From positions 1 to 52,093 of the forward strand of contig CALGXU010000088.1 in the NCBI GenBank assembly GCA_937935205.1: a stretch of DNA of 52,093 bases, read 5' to 3'. The first letter of the stretch is position 1, and each line of letters opens with the position of its first letter. The position numbers and the translations under genes are program-made. The notes beneath the pieces were generated by a model. It did not search any database and was not told where the DNA came from. It saw only the letters and a list, made by a program, of their open reading frames with translations. Positions 1-8,073 of the stretch are shown here, one piece after another. This DNA comes from an uncultured Rothia sp. Its GTDB lineage: Bacteria > Actinomycetota > Actinomycetes > Actinomycetales > Micrococcaceae.

Positions 1-2357
1 GCACCCGCCGCAACCTGAGCACCCGCAGCCGCAGCAGACGCGCCAGCAGAAGCCACTTGAGCAGCGTTCTGAGCCGCCTTAGCAGCCGCAGCCTTACCAG
101 CCGCAGCAGCCACCATGTTATCCGCAGCAGCAAGCCGCTGATTAGCAGCAGCCGCAGCATTAGCCGTACCCACGTTAGCGGCAAGCGCCGAATCATACTG
201 AACAGTAGCCGTCTGAGCCTGACGAATAGCCTGCCACACGACACTCCACGAGGCTTTCTGCGCGCCTGTCGCCTGCAACATACGGTTCTGCATCTGCAAG
301 TACGTCGCCGACATCGACACAGCCGCAGCCTTCGCAGCCATAAGGCCAACGCGCACTGTCGCCACAGCCGCGAGCGCACCAACAAACGCCTGAATAGGTG
401 CTGGCAGCTTAGCGAAAGCGTTAACAACACCTGTCGCAAGAGTAATCAGCAGCTTGAAAGGCACCATGAAGCTAGAGTTCATGGCCGCGCCCGCGTTCTG
501 CAAAGCGTGCTGGAAAGCCTCAATCTTAGCCGACAGGGTATCCATGATGACGTTCATCGACTCATCAATGAACGTCGTGCCCTTAGAAGCCCTCTCAGCC
601 TCCTTCAACTGCTCAACATACAGTCCGACACTGTTTGACATACGGGACAGCAATTCAACGTCACGCACGTTCTTGAAGCCCAAGTCCTTAATCGCCTGAG
701 CCTTCTCAACCTTGTCACCAATACCTGCAAGGTTCTGCAAGATACCCTGGAACACCTTGTTCGGGTCGTCCTGCCACAGCTTACGGAACTCTTCATCAGT
801 CACACCGACAGCCTGGGCGTAGGTGTGCATCTTGTCGCCACCCTCAGCAGCAGCGGCATTGATCGAGTTGAAGATACGCTGAAGCGAACCGCGCGCCCAT
901 TCCTTCGGAATAGCGAGCGACGACAGGGTAGACGACAGGGCAAGAATCTCATTCTGAGTAAAGCCAGCCGACTTACCCTGAGCAGCAATCGACACGGCCA
1001 TGTTCGCAATCTCAGGCTCAGTTGCAACCGACTTCGCACCGAGGTCAGCGATCTGGTTAGCGAGGACCGCGTAGCCGTCACCCTTGCCAGGTGCCGACTC
1101 TTGCAGCTTGCCCATCATCTCACCGAAACGGCCAAACGCGGTAGAAGCCGACTCGACCTCCATTCCGGTAACAGTCGAGAACTCAGCGACAGCCTTCGTA
1201 AAGTCTTTCAACTTGTTCGTCGGAATGTTCATCTGCGCACCGAGCGTACCAATCTTCGACAGATCAGCAAAAGACGTGGTGGTCTTCGTGGACAGATCAG
1301 TGTAAGCGTTCTTCAGCTCGCTAAGAGACTTTGTAGTGCCCTGCGCGGTACGCTCCACGTCAGCAAACGCGCGCTCCTGCGCAATACCCGCTTGAGCAGC
1401 AGACGACACCACACGACCAATACCAGCCGTAATAGCACCGTAGTACACAGCCATGTCGCGTGCAGCGTAACGGACGTTCTCAATCGCCTTCTCACTCGCA
1501 CGAGCGTTATTGCGAGCGGTACTAGCATCAGAGCGAATCGCCTGGCGCTTAGTCAGCTCTTCCTCACGGATACGAGCACGCTCAGTACGTGCAACCTCCG
1601 CCTCACGGGCAGCACCAATGCGCGCCGAAGCACTAGCGACAGCCGCTTCACGCTTAGCCTCAGCAGAAGCCGTCGTTGCAGCGGCCCTAATCTCTGCCTG
1701 CTCCAAAGCGGTGAGCGCTTGAATCTCAGCAAGACGGGTAGCCTCAGCACCCTTCGCCTTCACAAGGCTACGCTCGTCCTTACCCCTCTGCTTCTGCAAG
1801 GGGATGGCATTATCCTCACGCTTCACACTTGCCTGAGCACGCAGCTTTTCAGCCTGAGCCTCAGTCTTACGTGCCTGCGACTGGTTCAACTGAGCCTGGG
1901 CCTTCTTCGCCTTCGTCTCAGCTTCAGCCATAGCATTAGACGCAGAAGCCACCTCACGCATAGCCGAGGCAGTATCCTTCAGCTTAGCGATATGGTCCTT
2001 GCTCAGGTTGTTCATCGTGCGAGTCTCACGGATGAACTGACGATACGCCGAAACAGCCTTATCGACACCCGCCGAAAGATCAGCCTTGCTCGCGTCACCA
2101 GCAGCCTTATTCAGTGAGCCAAGAGCATCAGCCACAGACTTCAGCGCAGATGCAGAGTCCTTCAGGTTCTTGACCTTCGAGCTGTCGAGCTGCAAAGAAT
2201 CAAGAACAGAACCACCACGGCCAGAGGGTGCCTTCAGTGCAGCGACAGCACTCTGAAGCGAACCAATCTGCTTTTCCAGGGCACCAATGCTCTGTGCTGC
2301 CTTGTCTGCCCCAGCAGCGTTAACGTCAATATCAATCTTAATTGACTCGTCTGCCAC
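1..2357 (-). CDS. Tape measure protein, N-terminal part (cut by window edge)
   Basis: The reading frame opens at a GTG at 2357, preceded on the minus strand by AGGAG at a good distance, and stays open to base 1. The product is Ala/Lys/Glu/Gln-rich and strongly helical, with long coiled-coil stretches, as expected of the rod that sets tail length in siphoviruses. It sits between the tail assembly chaperones and the distal tail gene, the standard place for a tape measure. The frame does not simply run on from base 52093. It does if the shared gcac at both ends is merged, giving about 1753 codons together with the part at 49185-52093. Identification is strong from position, length and composition rather than from a catalytic motif. 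Confidence 0.9.
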   Translation of the reverse strand, partial: MADESIKIDIDVNAAGADKAAQSIGALEKQIGSLQSAVAALKAPSGRGGSVLDSLQLDSSKVKNLKDSASALKSVADALGSLNKAAGDASKADLSAGVDKAVSAYRQFIRETRTMNNLSKDHIAKLKDTASAMREVASASNAMAEAETKAKKAQAQLNQSQARKTEAQAEKLRAQASVKREDNAIPLQKQRGKDERSLVKAKGAEATRLAEIQALTALEQAEIRAAATTASAEAKREAAVASASARIGAAREAEVARTERARIREEELTKRQAIRSDASTARNNARASEKAIENVRYAARDMAVYYGAITAGIGRVVSSAAQAGIAQERAFADVERTAQGTTKSLSELKNAYTDLSTKTTTSFADLSKIGTLGAQMNIPTNKLKDFTKAVAEFSTVTGMEVESASTAFGRFGEMMGKLQESAPGKGDGYAVLANQIADLGAKSVATEPEIANMAVSIAAQGKSAGFTQNEILALSSTLSSLAIPKEWARGSLQRIFNSINAAAAEGGDKMHTYAQAVGVTDEEFRKLWQDDPNKVFQGILQNLAGIGDKVEKAQAIKDLGFKNVRDVELLSRMSNSVGLYVEQLKEAERASKGTTFIDESMNVIMDTLSAKIEAFQHALQNAGAAMNSSFMVPFKLLITLATGVVNAFAKLPAPIQAFVGALAAVATVRVGLMAAKAAAVSMSATYLQMQNRMLQATGAQKASWSVVWQAIRQAQTATVQYDSALAANVGTANAAAAANQRLAAADNMVAAAAGKAAAAKAAQNAAQVASAGASAAAAGAQVAAG

Positions 2358-2378
2358 CTTAACTCCTAAAAAGAAAAC

Positions 2379-2410
2379 GTCCCTGGTACCACTCCAATGA
2401 TACCAGGGAC
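2379..2410 (-). terminator. Hairpin terminator between tail chaperone and tape measure genes
   Basis: Perfect 10-bp inverted repeat GTCCCTGGTA/TACCAGGGAC with a 12-nt loop. On the minus strand it is followed by a T-rich run (GTTTTCTTTTT). It lies between the chaperone stop and the tape measure start, so it may partially terminate transcription and lower tape measure output. Confidence 0.65.
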
Positions 2411-2415
2411 TTTTC

Positions 2416-2844
2416 CTACCTAACTTGCTCAAGCGCTTCAAGAGGTGAAGGCAACGGCTCTTTCGTACCGTCCGAGTATTCGACAGTGCCCATCACCGTG
2501 TATGTGCTTTCACCTGGCTTGGTTTCCTTCGCGTGCTCACGATGTCGATCAAGCTCAGCACATGAATAACACGTAGAAGTCTCTACATGGAACTCAATCG
2601 CACTATGCTCACTACGACCGTACCAGAGCGGTGTACCACACTTGTTACACAGGCTGTCGAGATAATACTGATAACCCGCAGCCAAAGCCAGGTCCAAGTT
2701 AGTGTATTCAGTTTGATCTATCGGCTCCGAGTCAAGCTCATCACCAATCCACACAGGCGCAACCCGAGCAAACATGCCGTGCGCGCCCGTAAACAGCGTC
2801 GGAGGCTTACTCTCCGCTCTCGCCGTCTTCAGTAGAAGAATCAT
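2416..2844 (-). CDS. Tail assembly chaperone, second frame (gpT-like extension, zinc-ribbon motif)
   Basis: This frame overlaps the end of the upstream chaperone gene and lies directly before the tape measure, the hallmark of a gpG/gpGT pair expressed by frameshifting. The meaningful protein begins around 2811, after the upstream stop, and carries a Cys-x2-Cys ... Cys-x2-Cys pair (CNKC and CYSC) after a short helix, similar to the second part of many actinophage chaperones. The frame is +1 (equivalently -2) relative to the first gene. An independent start at the ATG at 2844 (weak GGAG upstream) cannot be excluded. Fused at the proposed slip site the product would be about 340 residues. Confidence 0.7.
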   Translation of the reverse strand: MILLLKTARAESKPPTLFTGAHGMFARVAPVWIGDELDSEPIDQTEYTNLDLALAAGYQYYLDSLCNKCGTPLWYGRSEHSAIEFHVETSTCYSCAELDRHREHAKETKPGESTYTVMGTVEYSDGTKEPLPSPLEALEQVR

Positions 2845-3436
2845 CCACTGGTTCTCCGGCTTGCTCAGCTCCGTCCCCACGAAACGTAGGATCAGAAATC
2901 GCCTCAGCCACCACAGCTCCAAGCTCCTGAGCATCATTCCACGTCGCACAAATCTGCTGCCACAAGAACTCAGGCAAATAACCACGAAGCTGCGCAGCCT
3001 CGTCCTCGTCTAGACCGTTCTTCGACTCGCCAGTCTCATTATCAATGATCTCGACACAGGCACGGGAAACGATATACTCCATCAGACGGTCTTCACGCTC
3101 GATCTCGATGACAGCCTTTTCCTCAACACTCTTGTTCTTCGTAGAGAAGAACGGGTCTTCCCAGACCTTGCGCTTCAGGACGTACAGCTCCTTGTTCGAC
3201 AGGGCGCGCAGACGTAGAGTGATCGTCTGCTTGCGCAGCTTTTCAAGCTCTTCCTCAAGCTCGACACCAGGGGCAGTGTCGGTAATTGAACGAGACATTG
3301 GTGCCTCGTGCAACTGCGCGGTCTTAGCCAGTTCGACCAACTGAGCGAAACGCTCCGCATCCTCAGTGTTCAGTGGCACGTCGATAGCCTTGACTGTAGG
3401 CTTGATGGACAAGATAATCCTAGACAACTCAAACAT
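2807..3436 (-). CDS. Tail assembly chaperone (gpG-like)
   Basis: A 209-residue acidic protein between the major tail protein and tape measure genes. It has no signal peptide or membrane segment. A helical middle and a low-complexity acidic tail (EDGESGE before the stop) are seen. Position and the overlapping second frame at its 3' end identify it as the first tail assembly chaperone, which binds the tape measure protein during tail polymerisation. The start ATG at 3436 is about 70 nt from the major tail gene, after an intervening terminator. Confidence 0.75.
   Translation of the reverse strand: MFELSRIILSIKPTVKAIDVPLNTEDAERFAQLVELAKTAQLHEAPMSRSITDTAPGVELEEELEKLRKQTITLRLRALSNKELYVLKRKVWEDPFFSTKNKSVEEKAVIEIEREDRLMEYIVSRACVEIIDNETGESKNGLDEDEAAQLRGYLPEFLWQQICATWNDAQELGAVVAEAISDPTFRGDGAEQAGEPVDDSSTEDGESGE
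2809..2815 (-). promoter_or_regulatory. Candidate -2 ribosomal frameshift site at the chaperone stop
   Basis: On the minus strand the first chaperone frame ends GGA-GAG-TAA. The P-site Glu tRNA on GAG can slip back two bases and re-pair perfectly with the overlapping GAG (GGAGAG), which gives AGT-AAG as the next codons in the second chaperone frame. The frame offset of the two genes (+1 or -2, not -1) is seen directly. Use of this exact site is inference. Confidence 0.5.
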
Positions 3437-3456
3437 GTCTACTCCAATCAGATATG

Positions 3457-3493
3457 AGAATACCCCCGCACCTCGGAGGCACAGGGGTATTCT
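3457..3493 (-). terminator. Terminator after the major tail protein gene
   Basis: Inverted repeat AGAATACCCC/GGGGTATTCT, 10 bp, just downstream of the major tail gene on the minus strand. It probably ends most of the abundant tail-protein transcript and lets some polymerase through to the chaperones. Confidence 0.6.
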
Positions 3494-3504
3494 AGCAGAA
3501 CTGA

Positions 3505-4050
3505 TCAGGCAGTGACAGCCTTGTTCAGCTCCATATAGCCTTGAGGCAGGAACGGGACGGTGAACTGGATAGGCTTATCGCCGTCTCCCAGCTCGTCCTT
3601 TGGGTTGTCCGGCACGACCTTGAAGGCCGACAGCTCCATACCAGCCTCGACAGCGGTACCCTGTCGGAAACCGATACGCTGGACCAGGTAGCCTTCCTTA
3701 ATACCGTCAAGCGTTCCACGCTTGAACAACTGGAAAGCCTTATCGTAGACGGAGGTGTTACCCGCCGCCTTCTGACCAGCCGCGATAGCCTCGCGGAAGA
3801 ACGTCAGCGAAGCCTCGTAGTTGGCAATGGTCGGAGTCTTCGCGTTACCCGAATCGCAGATGGTACGCGAATCATCCGTGTCAGAGTCCGTCGCACCGAG
3901 CGTCATGCCCGCCGCGATAGCACACGAAATGTCAACCGCCTTCGGCGTACCACCCGTGTAGGTAGCAGCCTTAAACAGGTCAGCAACGTTAGTAATGGCA
4001 TCAGCCGGAACCCACCAAATGGTGGTGTTCGGCGACAACATCTTGGGCAT
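3505..4050 (-). CDS. Major tail protein
   Basis: A 181-residue protein in the slot between tail terminator-type genes and the tail chaperones. The sequence starts MPKMLSPNTTIWWVP and is beta-rich, as in siphovirus tail-tube subunits that stack as hexamers round the tape measure. Its ATG overlaps the TGA of the upstream small gene (TGATG), and a terminator follows its stop, fitting high separate expression. Assignment rests on synteny and size. A tail-tube fold is expected but no catalytic motif exists to confirm it. Confidence 0.8.
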   Translation of the reverse strand: MPKMLSPNTTIWWVPADAITNVADLFKAATYTGGTPKAVDISCAIAAGMTLGATDSDTDDSRTICDSGNAKTPTIANYEASLTFFREAIAAGQKAAGNTSVYDKAFQLFKRGTLDGIKEGYLVQRIGFRQGTAVEAGMELSAFKVVPDNPKDELGDGDKPIQFTVPFLPQGYMELNKAVTA

Positions 4051-4256
4051 CAGTATTCCTCCTTGTGGGAAACGATATCGTCATCTTCAATGGTATCATC
4101 CTCGCCGCAACACTTGGCCTGTGTAATCGGCGTATTGTCGTCAACAACCTCATACATGTCCGGCAGAACAGCCAGCTCATCCTCGGTCTTGTCGCAGACA
4201 ATATTGGTAAAAACATTGCGCACGCGCAATTCACTCACCCCTATCCAGGTTGACAT
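4050..4256 (-). CDS. Small acidic protein in the connector-tail cluster
   Basis: A 68-residue acidic protein with a CC pair and an Asp/Glu-rich C-terminus (GEDDTIEDDD). It overlaps the end of the tail-terminator-like gene by 26 nt and its stop overlaps the major tail ATG, so it is translationally coupled to both. Not recognised. Position suggests an accessory head-tail or tail protein. Confidence 0.6.
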   Translation of the reverse strand: MSTWIGVSELRVRNVFTNIVCDKTEDELAVLPDMYEVVDDNTPITQAKCCGEDDTIEDDDIVSHKEEY

Positions 4257-4647
4257 AAAAACTCATACTGTGCTGATAAACCGTAGGCCGCAACGTGGAA
4301 TCGTAATCGCTATCAGTACCAACAGACGCAGCGATATTCACCCCATTAGACCCATCAACCAACACAGCACCAATGAGCTTCTCTTTCACAACCGACACAA
4401 GCCGATTGAGAAGTTTCTTATTCACAGCGTACACATCCACCGTGAAAGGATGCTCGTACACATCCATAGTGTGACCACCAAGCGACACATACTCGTCCAA
4501 CTGACGATTGATCTCAGCGCCGCCGTGATACACGATATAAAGAGGCACCTTCGTATCACGCGAAAAAGAGTCGAAAACCTCAACATCCTTAATCGTGCGC
4601 AAAAGAGCCAGACAAGCCTCGTCAAACTCCAAGGTCCTATCCGTCAC
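4231..4647 (-). CDS. Tail terminator / tail completion-like protein
   Basis: A 138-residue protein located between the HK97-gp10-like connector and the major tail gene, where siphoviruses encode the tail terminator that caps the tube and joins it to the head. The mixed alpha/beta sequence has no signal or membrane segment. Its ATG overlaps the stop of the upstream gene. Function is inferred from order and length. Confidence 0.6.
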   Translation of the reverse strand: MTDRTLEFDEACLALLRTIKDVEVFDSFSRDTKVPLYIVYHGGAEINRQLDEYVSLGGHTMDVYEHPFTVDVYAVNKKLLNRLVSVVKEKLIGAVLVDGSNGVNIAASVGTDSDYDSTLRPTVYQHSMSFYVNLDRGE

Positions 4648-5123
4648 TTCAGCCTCCCATAGAACTCTTCACGGAACACAGCCGTCACACGGGGCAAATA
4701 CTTAGCCGGGGTAATACCCTTCCCCTTGTCGCCACCCGTAGGCTTGCCACGCAAACCAGAACGCAAATAACCAGAAGTGCGCTGACTGTACGTGCCGTTC
4801 TCCTGCCACGAATAGTACGGCTTAGCACGGTCCCAACGATGCCAACCGATCTCGACAACCTTACCGCCCTTAGACGCATCAACACGGAAAGCATCACGCA
4901 TATAGCCAGTATCAACACGGCGCGGGTCTGTCGCAATCAAAGCACGCCCATACTCAGTAGAAGCGGCAGCAGCAGCCTTAGCCGCTGCGTCAACCTTCTT
5001 CCAAGCAGCGTCAATGATCTTCTTCTTCGCCTTAGCAGCGACACCATACCTGTCGGTATCGACAGTCACCTTAATGCCAGCAACACGACCATCATACCGG
5101 ACAGTCTTTTTCGTTCTAGCCAT
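4644..5123 (-). CDS. Head-tail connector (gp10-like) protein
   Basis: Starts at the ATG at 5123 (MARTKKTVRYDG), which has GGAG upstream, rather than at an upstream alternative start at 5150. About 159 residues: basic N-terminus, an Ala/Lys-rich helix (about residues 30-55), then a segment with VDTGYMRDAF, resembling the TG-x-hydrophobic motif of HK97 gp10-type neck proteins. The neighbours on both sides are neck and tail-completion genes. Likely part of the neck that links portal to tail. Confidence 0.65.
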   Translation of the reverse strand: MARTKKTVRYDGRVAGIKVTVDTDRYGVAAKAKKKIIDAAWKKVDAAAKAAAAASTEYGRALIATDPRRVDTGYMRDAFRVDASKGGKVVEIGWHRWDRAKPYYSWQENGTYSQRTSGYLRSGLRGKPTGGDKGKGITPAKYLPRVTAVFREEFYGRLK

Positions 5124-5625
5124 TAGCAGTCTCCCCCGTCGCCACGTCACACAAAAGCGTCACCTGCCAGTTCAGTGTATCAACCTGAGCGTTACGCACA
5201 ACCAGCTTCAACCCCGCAACACGAGCGTCGGTCGGCATTTCCTCTACTTGGACGCGCATACCTTCAGCGAACGACACACGCGCATCCGGGTTGCCCCACA
5301 AATCACGTGAAAAAACCTCATTCTTGTCGATGTGCAAAAGCTGCACACGATACGCATGAACACCTGTGACTGTACCTGCCCACTCACGGTTACGAGCACG
5401 CCAGTCAACATTGGGTGTAATGTTCGCCCAACCCTTCCACACAGGATTGTTGTACTCAAGCGACAAACCAGCCTCATCAGACCAGTCGTACGATACTGTG
5501 TCTGGCTCCTTGAAGATGCTCACCTTCGTATTCGCCAACAACTGAAGCGGATAATACGAGGCATACATGAACAAAGGGTGAATATTCGGGTCAATCGACA
5601 AGCCCACTAGAAGTTCACCGCCCAA
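5116..5625 (-). CDS. Head-to-tail stopper-like protein
   Basis: A beta-rich protein of up to 169 residues between the adaptor-like and gp10-like genes, the usual place for the stopper that closes the DNA exit channel. It overlaps both neighbours (by 19 and 8 nt), so translation is coupled. The precise start is uncertain: ATG at 5625 or an internal Met about 19 residues on. No diagnostic motif is visible and the call rests on synteny. Confidence 0.55.
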   Translation of the reverse strand: MGGELLVGLSIDPNIHPLFMYASYYPLQLLANTKVSIFKEPDTVSYDWSDEAGLSLEYNNPVWKGWANITPNVDWRARNREWAGTVTGVHAYRVQLLHIDKNEVFSRDLWGNPDARVSFAEGMRVQVEEMPTDARVAGLKLVVRNAQVDTLNWQVTLLCDVATGETANG

Positions 5626-5993
5626 TCCACAGGCTCAAATGTTGGCTGCACAACATCAAAGCAGAGGTTATTTACCTCATCTTCCTTCGCTTGAGCACGC
5701 AACTGCCGAGCACGACCGACAATCGCAGCCAGCAGCTTAGCACCGTCAGTCTGCTTGTCGTCTGTCTTCAAGACAAGCAACTGCAAAGCCTTATCCATGC
5801 CGATAGCGTCACACGCATCGGCAGCAGCCAGCTTCACGTTACCGCCGTTAACAGCGAGCAAAGCCTCGATCTCTTCATCAGCGAAAAGATAACGCGGCTC
5901 GTTCCTCAAGTCGCGCAAGTCCTCCAACTTACGCAAATCAGGAATAAGGACACGCACCTGTCCGATGGGGGAAGAAAAATCAATCTCGCTCAT
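5607..5993 (-). CDS. Head-tail adaptor (gp6-like connector)
   Basis: A 128-residue helical protein directly downstream of the major capsid gene. Its pattern of an acidic N-terminus, IGQVRVLIPDL, a F-A-D-E-E-I-E motif and an Ala-rich helix with AAADACDAI is characteristic of gp6/gp15-type adaptors that bind the portal ring in HK97-like phages. It is the first gene after the capsid terminator. Confidence 0.75.
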   Translation of the reverse strand: MSEIDFSSPIGQVRVLIPDLRKLEDLRDLRNEPRYLFADEEIEALLAVNGGNVKLAAADACDAIGMDKALQLLVLKTDDKQTDGAKLLAAIVGRARQLRAQAKEDEVNNLCFDVVQPTFEPVDWAVNF

Positions 5994-6007
5994 AAAACCA
6001 GTATAGC

Positions 6008-6040
6008 AAGACCCCCGCAGCCAAAGGCCGCGAGGGTCTT
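6008..6040 (-). terminator. Terminator after the major capsid gene
   Basis: Inverted repeat AAGACCC/GGGTCTT with GC-rich inner bases, about 20 nt downstream of the major capsid stop. It probably isolates the highly expressed capsid message from the connector genes. Confidence 0.55.
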
Positions 6041-6058
6041 ACTCAATCAGCTAACTGA

Positions 6059-7201
6059 TCACAGAGACTGATTACCAGTCGAGCCGATAATACCGTCGTA
6101 GCGGACGATGCCAGCACCCGCGATCTGTCGGATACGGACTTCGACATCATCGTTGTCGAACGAACCCTCATAGGGGTTAACGTCGCCGCCACCGATCATC
6201 TGGCCGGTCTTGTTGTGGATACGAAGCTCCGGGGCCTCACGACCCAGCATACCCGTCTTCGCAAGGACAGTCTTACCATTGGCGCGACCACCCTTCGGCA
6301 GAAGAACCCATGCCTTCTCGCCACCAACAACGGAAATCAGATCAGAAGTAACGACCTCCAAGTCCTTCAGAGGATTACCCTTGATCTCGGTACGCTTACC
6401 ATTCTGAACACGAATCTCGTTAATCTGAGTGTAGCCCTTAGCAACCTCAGCAAGAGCCGGGTTAGTGACCAATACGAAACCCTCGGGGACATAAGTCGAG
6501 TGACCGTCGCGCAGAGTAGCGAGTGCCTGGAACCGGGCAGCAACAATCGCATCGAACGACAGTTCGTGATTATTACCAGAGGTACCCAAACCGGCAGCAC
6601 CGCCAGTGATCTCAGCAGGCAGACCATCGACCCTAAACTCGGTCTTGTTAGTGGTGTTAAACACGTCCTTGCGAAGAGACTTCGTAGCGGGGTCAAACAG
6701 CTGAAGGAGGACCAGCAAGTCCTCAGTACGCGCAGCGAGAGCAGCAGCATCCTTCGGGAAACGGCTAATTACATTCCACTCGTCATTAATAAACGACTCG
6801 AAGCTGAACTGGATGCGCGCGCCGTGCTTGGCGGTCGTGATAAACGCGCCGTCAGCGCTGTACGACATGGTGGGGTAAGGAGTCAGCTCCGGCACATGAG
6901 GCAGCGTGCCCACAGGGTGCTGATAACCACCATTGTCGATAGGAGCCGTAGTAGCGTCGGGCTTCAGCGACAGAAGCGAAGCAGGACGGAAGTCCGTCAA
7001 CAGCTCCTTCGTCGCAATCTTGTCCCAAATCGTCTCATGAGCATCGAAATACTCCTGGAAACGAACGTTCGCGGCCTTCACGAACATAGGTGCCAGCTGA
7101 TCAGAGGTGACAGCCTCCTTCAGGCGCGCCTGCGCGAGACGGTCGCCTGCAAGGGCCTCACCCAACTGGACGTTGAACTCTTCCTGGTTCTTGAAACGCA
7201 C
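6059..7201 (-). CDS. Major capsid protein
   Basis: A 380-residue protein in the canonical position: protease/scaffold, decoration protein, then this gene, then connectors. It has an N-terminal helix-rich arm, a long central part containing motifs typical of HK97-fold or Mu-GpT-like capsids, and a C-terminal beta segment (QIAGAGIVRYDGIIG). A Shine-Dalgarno GGAGG precedes the ATG and a terminator follows the stop. No N-terminal scaffold domain is fused, consistent with the separate scaffold upstream. Confidence 0.88.
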   Translation of the reverse strand: MRFKNQEEFNVQLGEALAGDRLAQARLKEAVTSDQLAPMFVKAANVRFQEYFDAHETIWDKIATKELLTDFRPASLLSLKPDATTAPIDNGGYQHPVGTLPHVPELTPYPTMSYSADGAFITTAKHGARIQFSFESFINDEWNVISRFPKDAAALAARTEDLLVLLQLFDPATKSLRKDVFNTTNKTEFRVDGLPAEITGGAAGLGTSGNNHELSFDAIVAARFQALATLRDGHSTYVPEGFVLVTNPALAEVAKGYTQINEIRVQNGKRTEIKGNPLKDLEVVTSDLISVVGGEKAWVLLPKGGRANGKTVLAKTGMLGREAPELRIHNKTGQMIGGGDVNPYEGSFDNDDVEVRIRQIAGAGIVRYDGIIGSTGNQSL

Positions 7202-7216
7202 TTTAGTTGCCTCCTA

Positions 7217-7699
7217 TCAGGCGTTCTTAGCAGGTGCAAGAACAACCTGCATCTTCTGAGGGTTGGTAGATGCAGCAAGCGGCTCCTTCAGCCAGCCGAT
7301 AACAACATCAGCACCGGCCTTAACGGTCGTAATCTCAGGCTTCACACCTGCGCCCGTCGCAGCCTTCGCGTACACAGGCGCACCCGCCTGCGCAGCGGCA
7401 ACAGACTTGCCGACAAGCTCAAACACGCCACCAGCGACACGCACAGAGGCGTATCCGGGGCCATTCAGACCGTACGTAGGTGCCGTGAGAACATCGGTAA
7501 GAGCTTGCTCAGCCTTGTCAGTCGTAGGACGAACCTTCGACTGAAGAATACCAGCAATACCATTGTCCTTGTTGATGACAACAACGTCGCCAGGCTCAAG
7601 ATGAGCCTGCGTGGCACCAACAGGGAGGGAGAGAGTCTTGGAATACTCAAAAATCTGGTTGTCCTTGACAACCGGAACACGAATAGCGTTGACTGCCAT
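7217..7699 (-). CDS. Head decoration / DUF2190-like protein
   Basis: Starts at the ATG at 7699 (MAVNAIRVPVV); an upstream TTG is a poorer choice. About 160 residues, Gly/Ala/Val-rich and beta-strand-rich, with the VKAGADVVIGW and PAPVYAKA-type turns seen in small cement proteins encoded just before the capsid gene. It probably binds the outside of expanded capsids to stabilise them. The family call is by composition and position. Confidence 0.65.
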   Translation of the reverse strand: MAVNAIRVPVVKDNQIFEYSKTLSLPVGATQAHLEPGDVVVINKDNGIAGILQSKVRPTTDKAEQALTDVLTAPTYGLNGPGYASVRVAGGVFELVGKSVAAAQAGAPVYAKAATGAGVKPEITTVKAGADVVIGWLKEPLAASTNPQKMQVVLAPAKNA

Positions 7700-7704
7700 T
7701 ATGC

Positions 7705-8073
7705 TCACCAACCGATCTTTCCGAAAGTGTCTTCGTTCTTTTCGACAACAGGGGTGGCAGTCGCAGCGACAGCCTCCTTGAGATACGCACGCTCAGCCTC
7801 AAGAGCAGACTCGACATCCGCGCCGCCCTTCACAGCCTCACGAACACGCGCGACAGCCGCATCCGGCAGACCGGACTCGGCAATCTTCTTGCCAGCCTCA
7901 AGGACGGAATCGACATCCACGGATGCCTCTTCGACCTTCTCAGCAGGTTCCTCCACCTTGGCCTCCTGAATCGCGGCCACAGCAGACTCTAGCTTAGAGC
8001 CGATAGCTTCAACAAGAGAAGCGATCTCACCCTTCAGCTCATCGAACTTGGACTCAAGCAGCTTTTCGTCCAC
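7705..8073 (-). CDS. Nested scaffolding protein from an internal in-frame start
   Basis: Inside the protease gene, in the same frame, a strong AAGGAGG lies about 5 nt before a GTG at 8073. Translation from there gives a 122-residue, highly charged helical protein (starts VDEKLLESKF as read from the longer frame). This matches the lambda C/Nu3 arrangement in which scaffold is made independently of the protease fusion. The ribosome site is seen; the separate product is inferred. Confidence 0.65.
   Translation of the reverse strand: MDEKLLESKFDELKGEIASLVEAIGSKLESAVAAIQEAKVEEPAEKVEEASVDVDSVLEAGKKIAESGLPDAAVARVREAVKGGADVESALEAERAYLKEAVAATATPVVEKNEDTFGKIGW

Noticed and set aside
825..2117. Long open frame on the plus strand opposite the tape measure gene
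   Set aside because: It runs antisense to a clear tape measure gene, is Arg/Leu/Ser-rich as shadow frames are, and has no ribosome site or recognisable domain.
6215..7969. 584-codon plus-strand frame over the capsid genes
   Set aside because: Antisense shadow of the major capsid, decoration and protease genes; composition (Arg/Leu/Ser/Thr) and lack of a start context argue against it.
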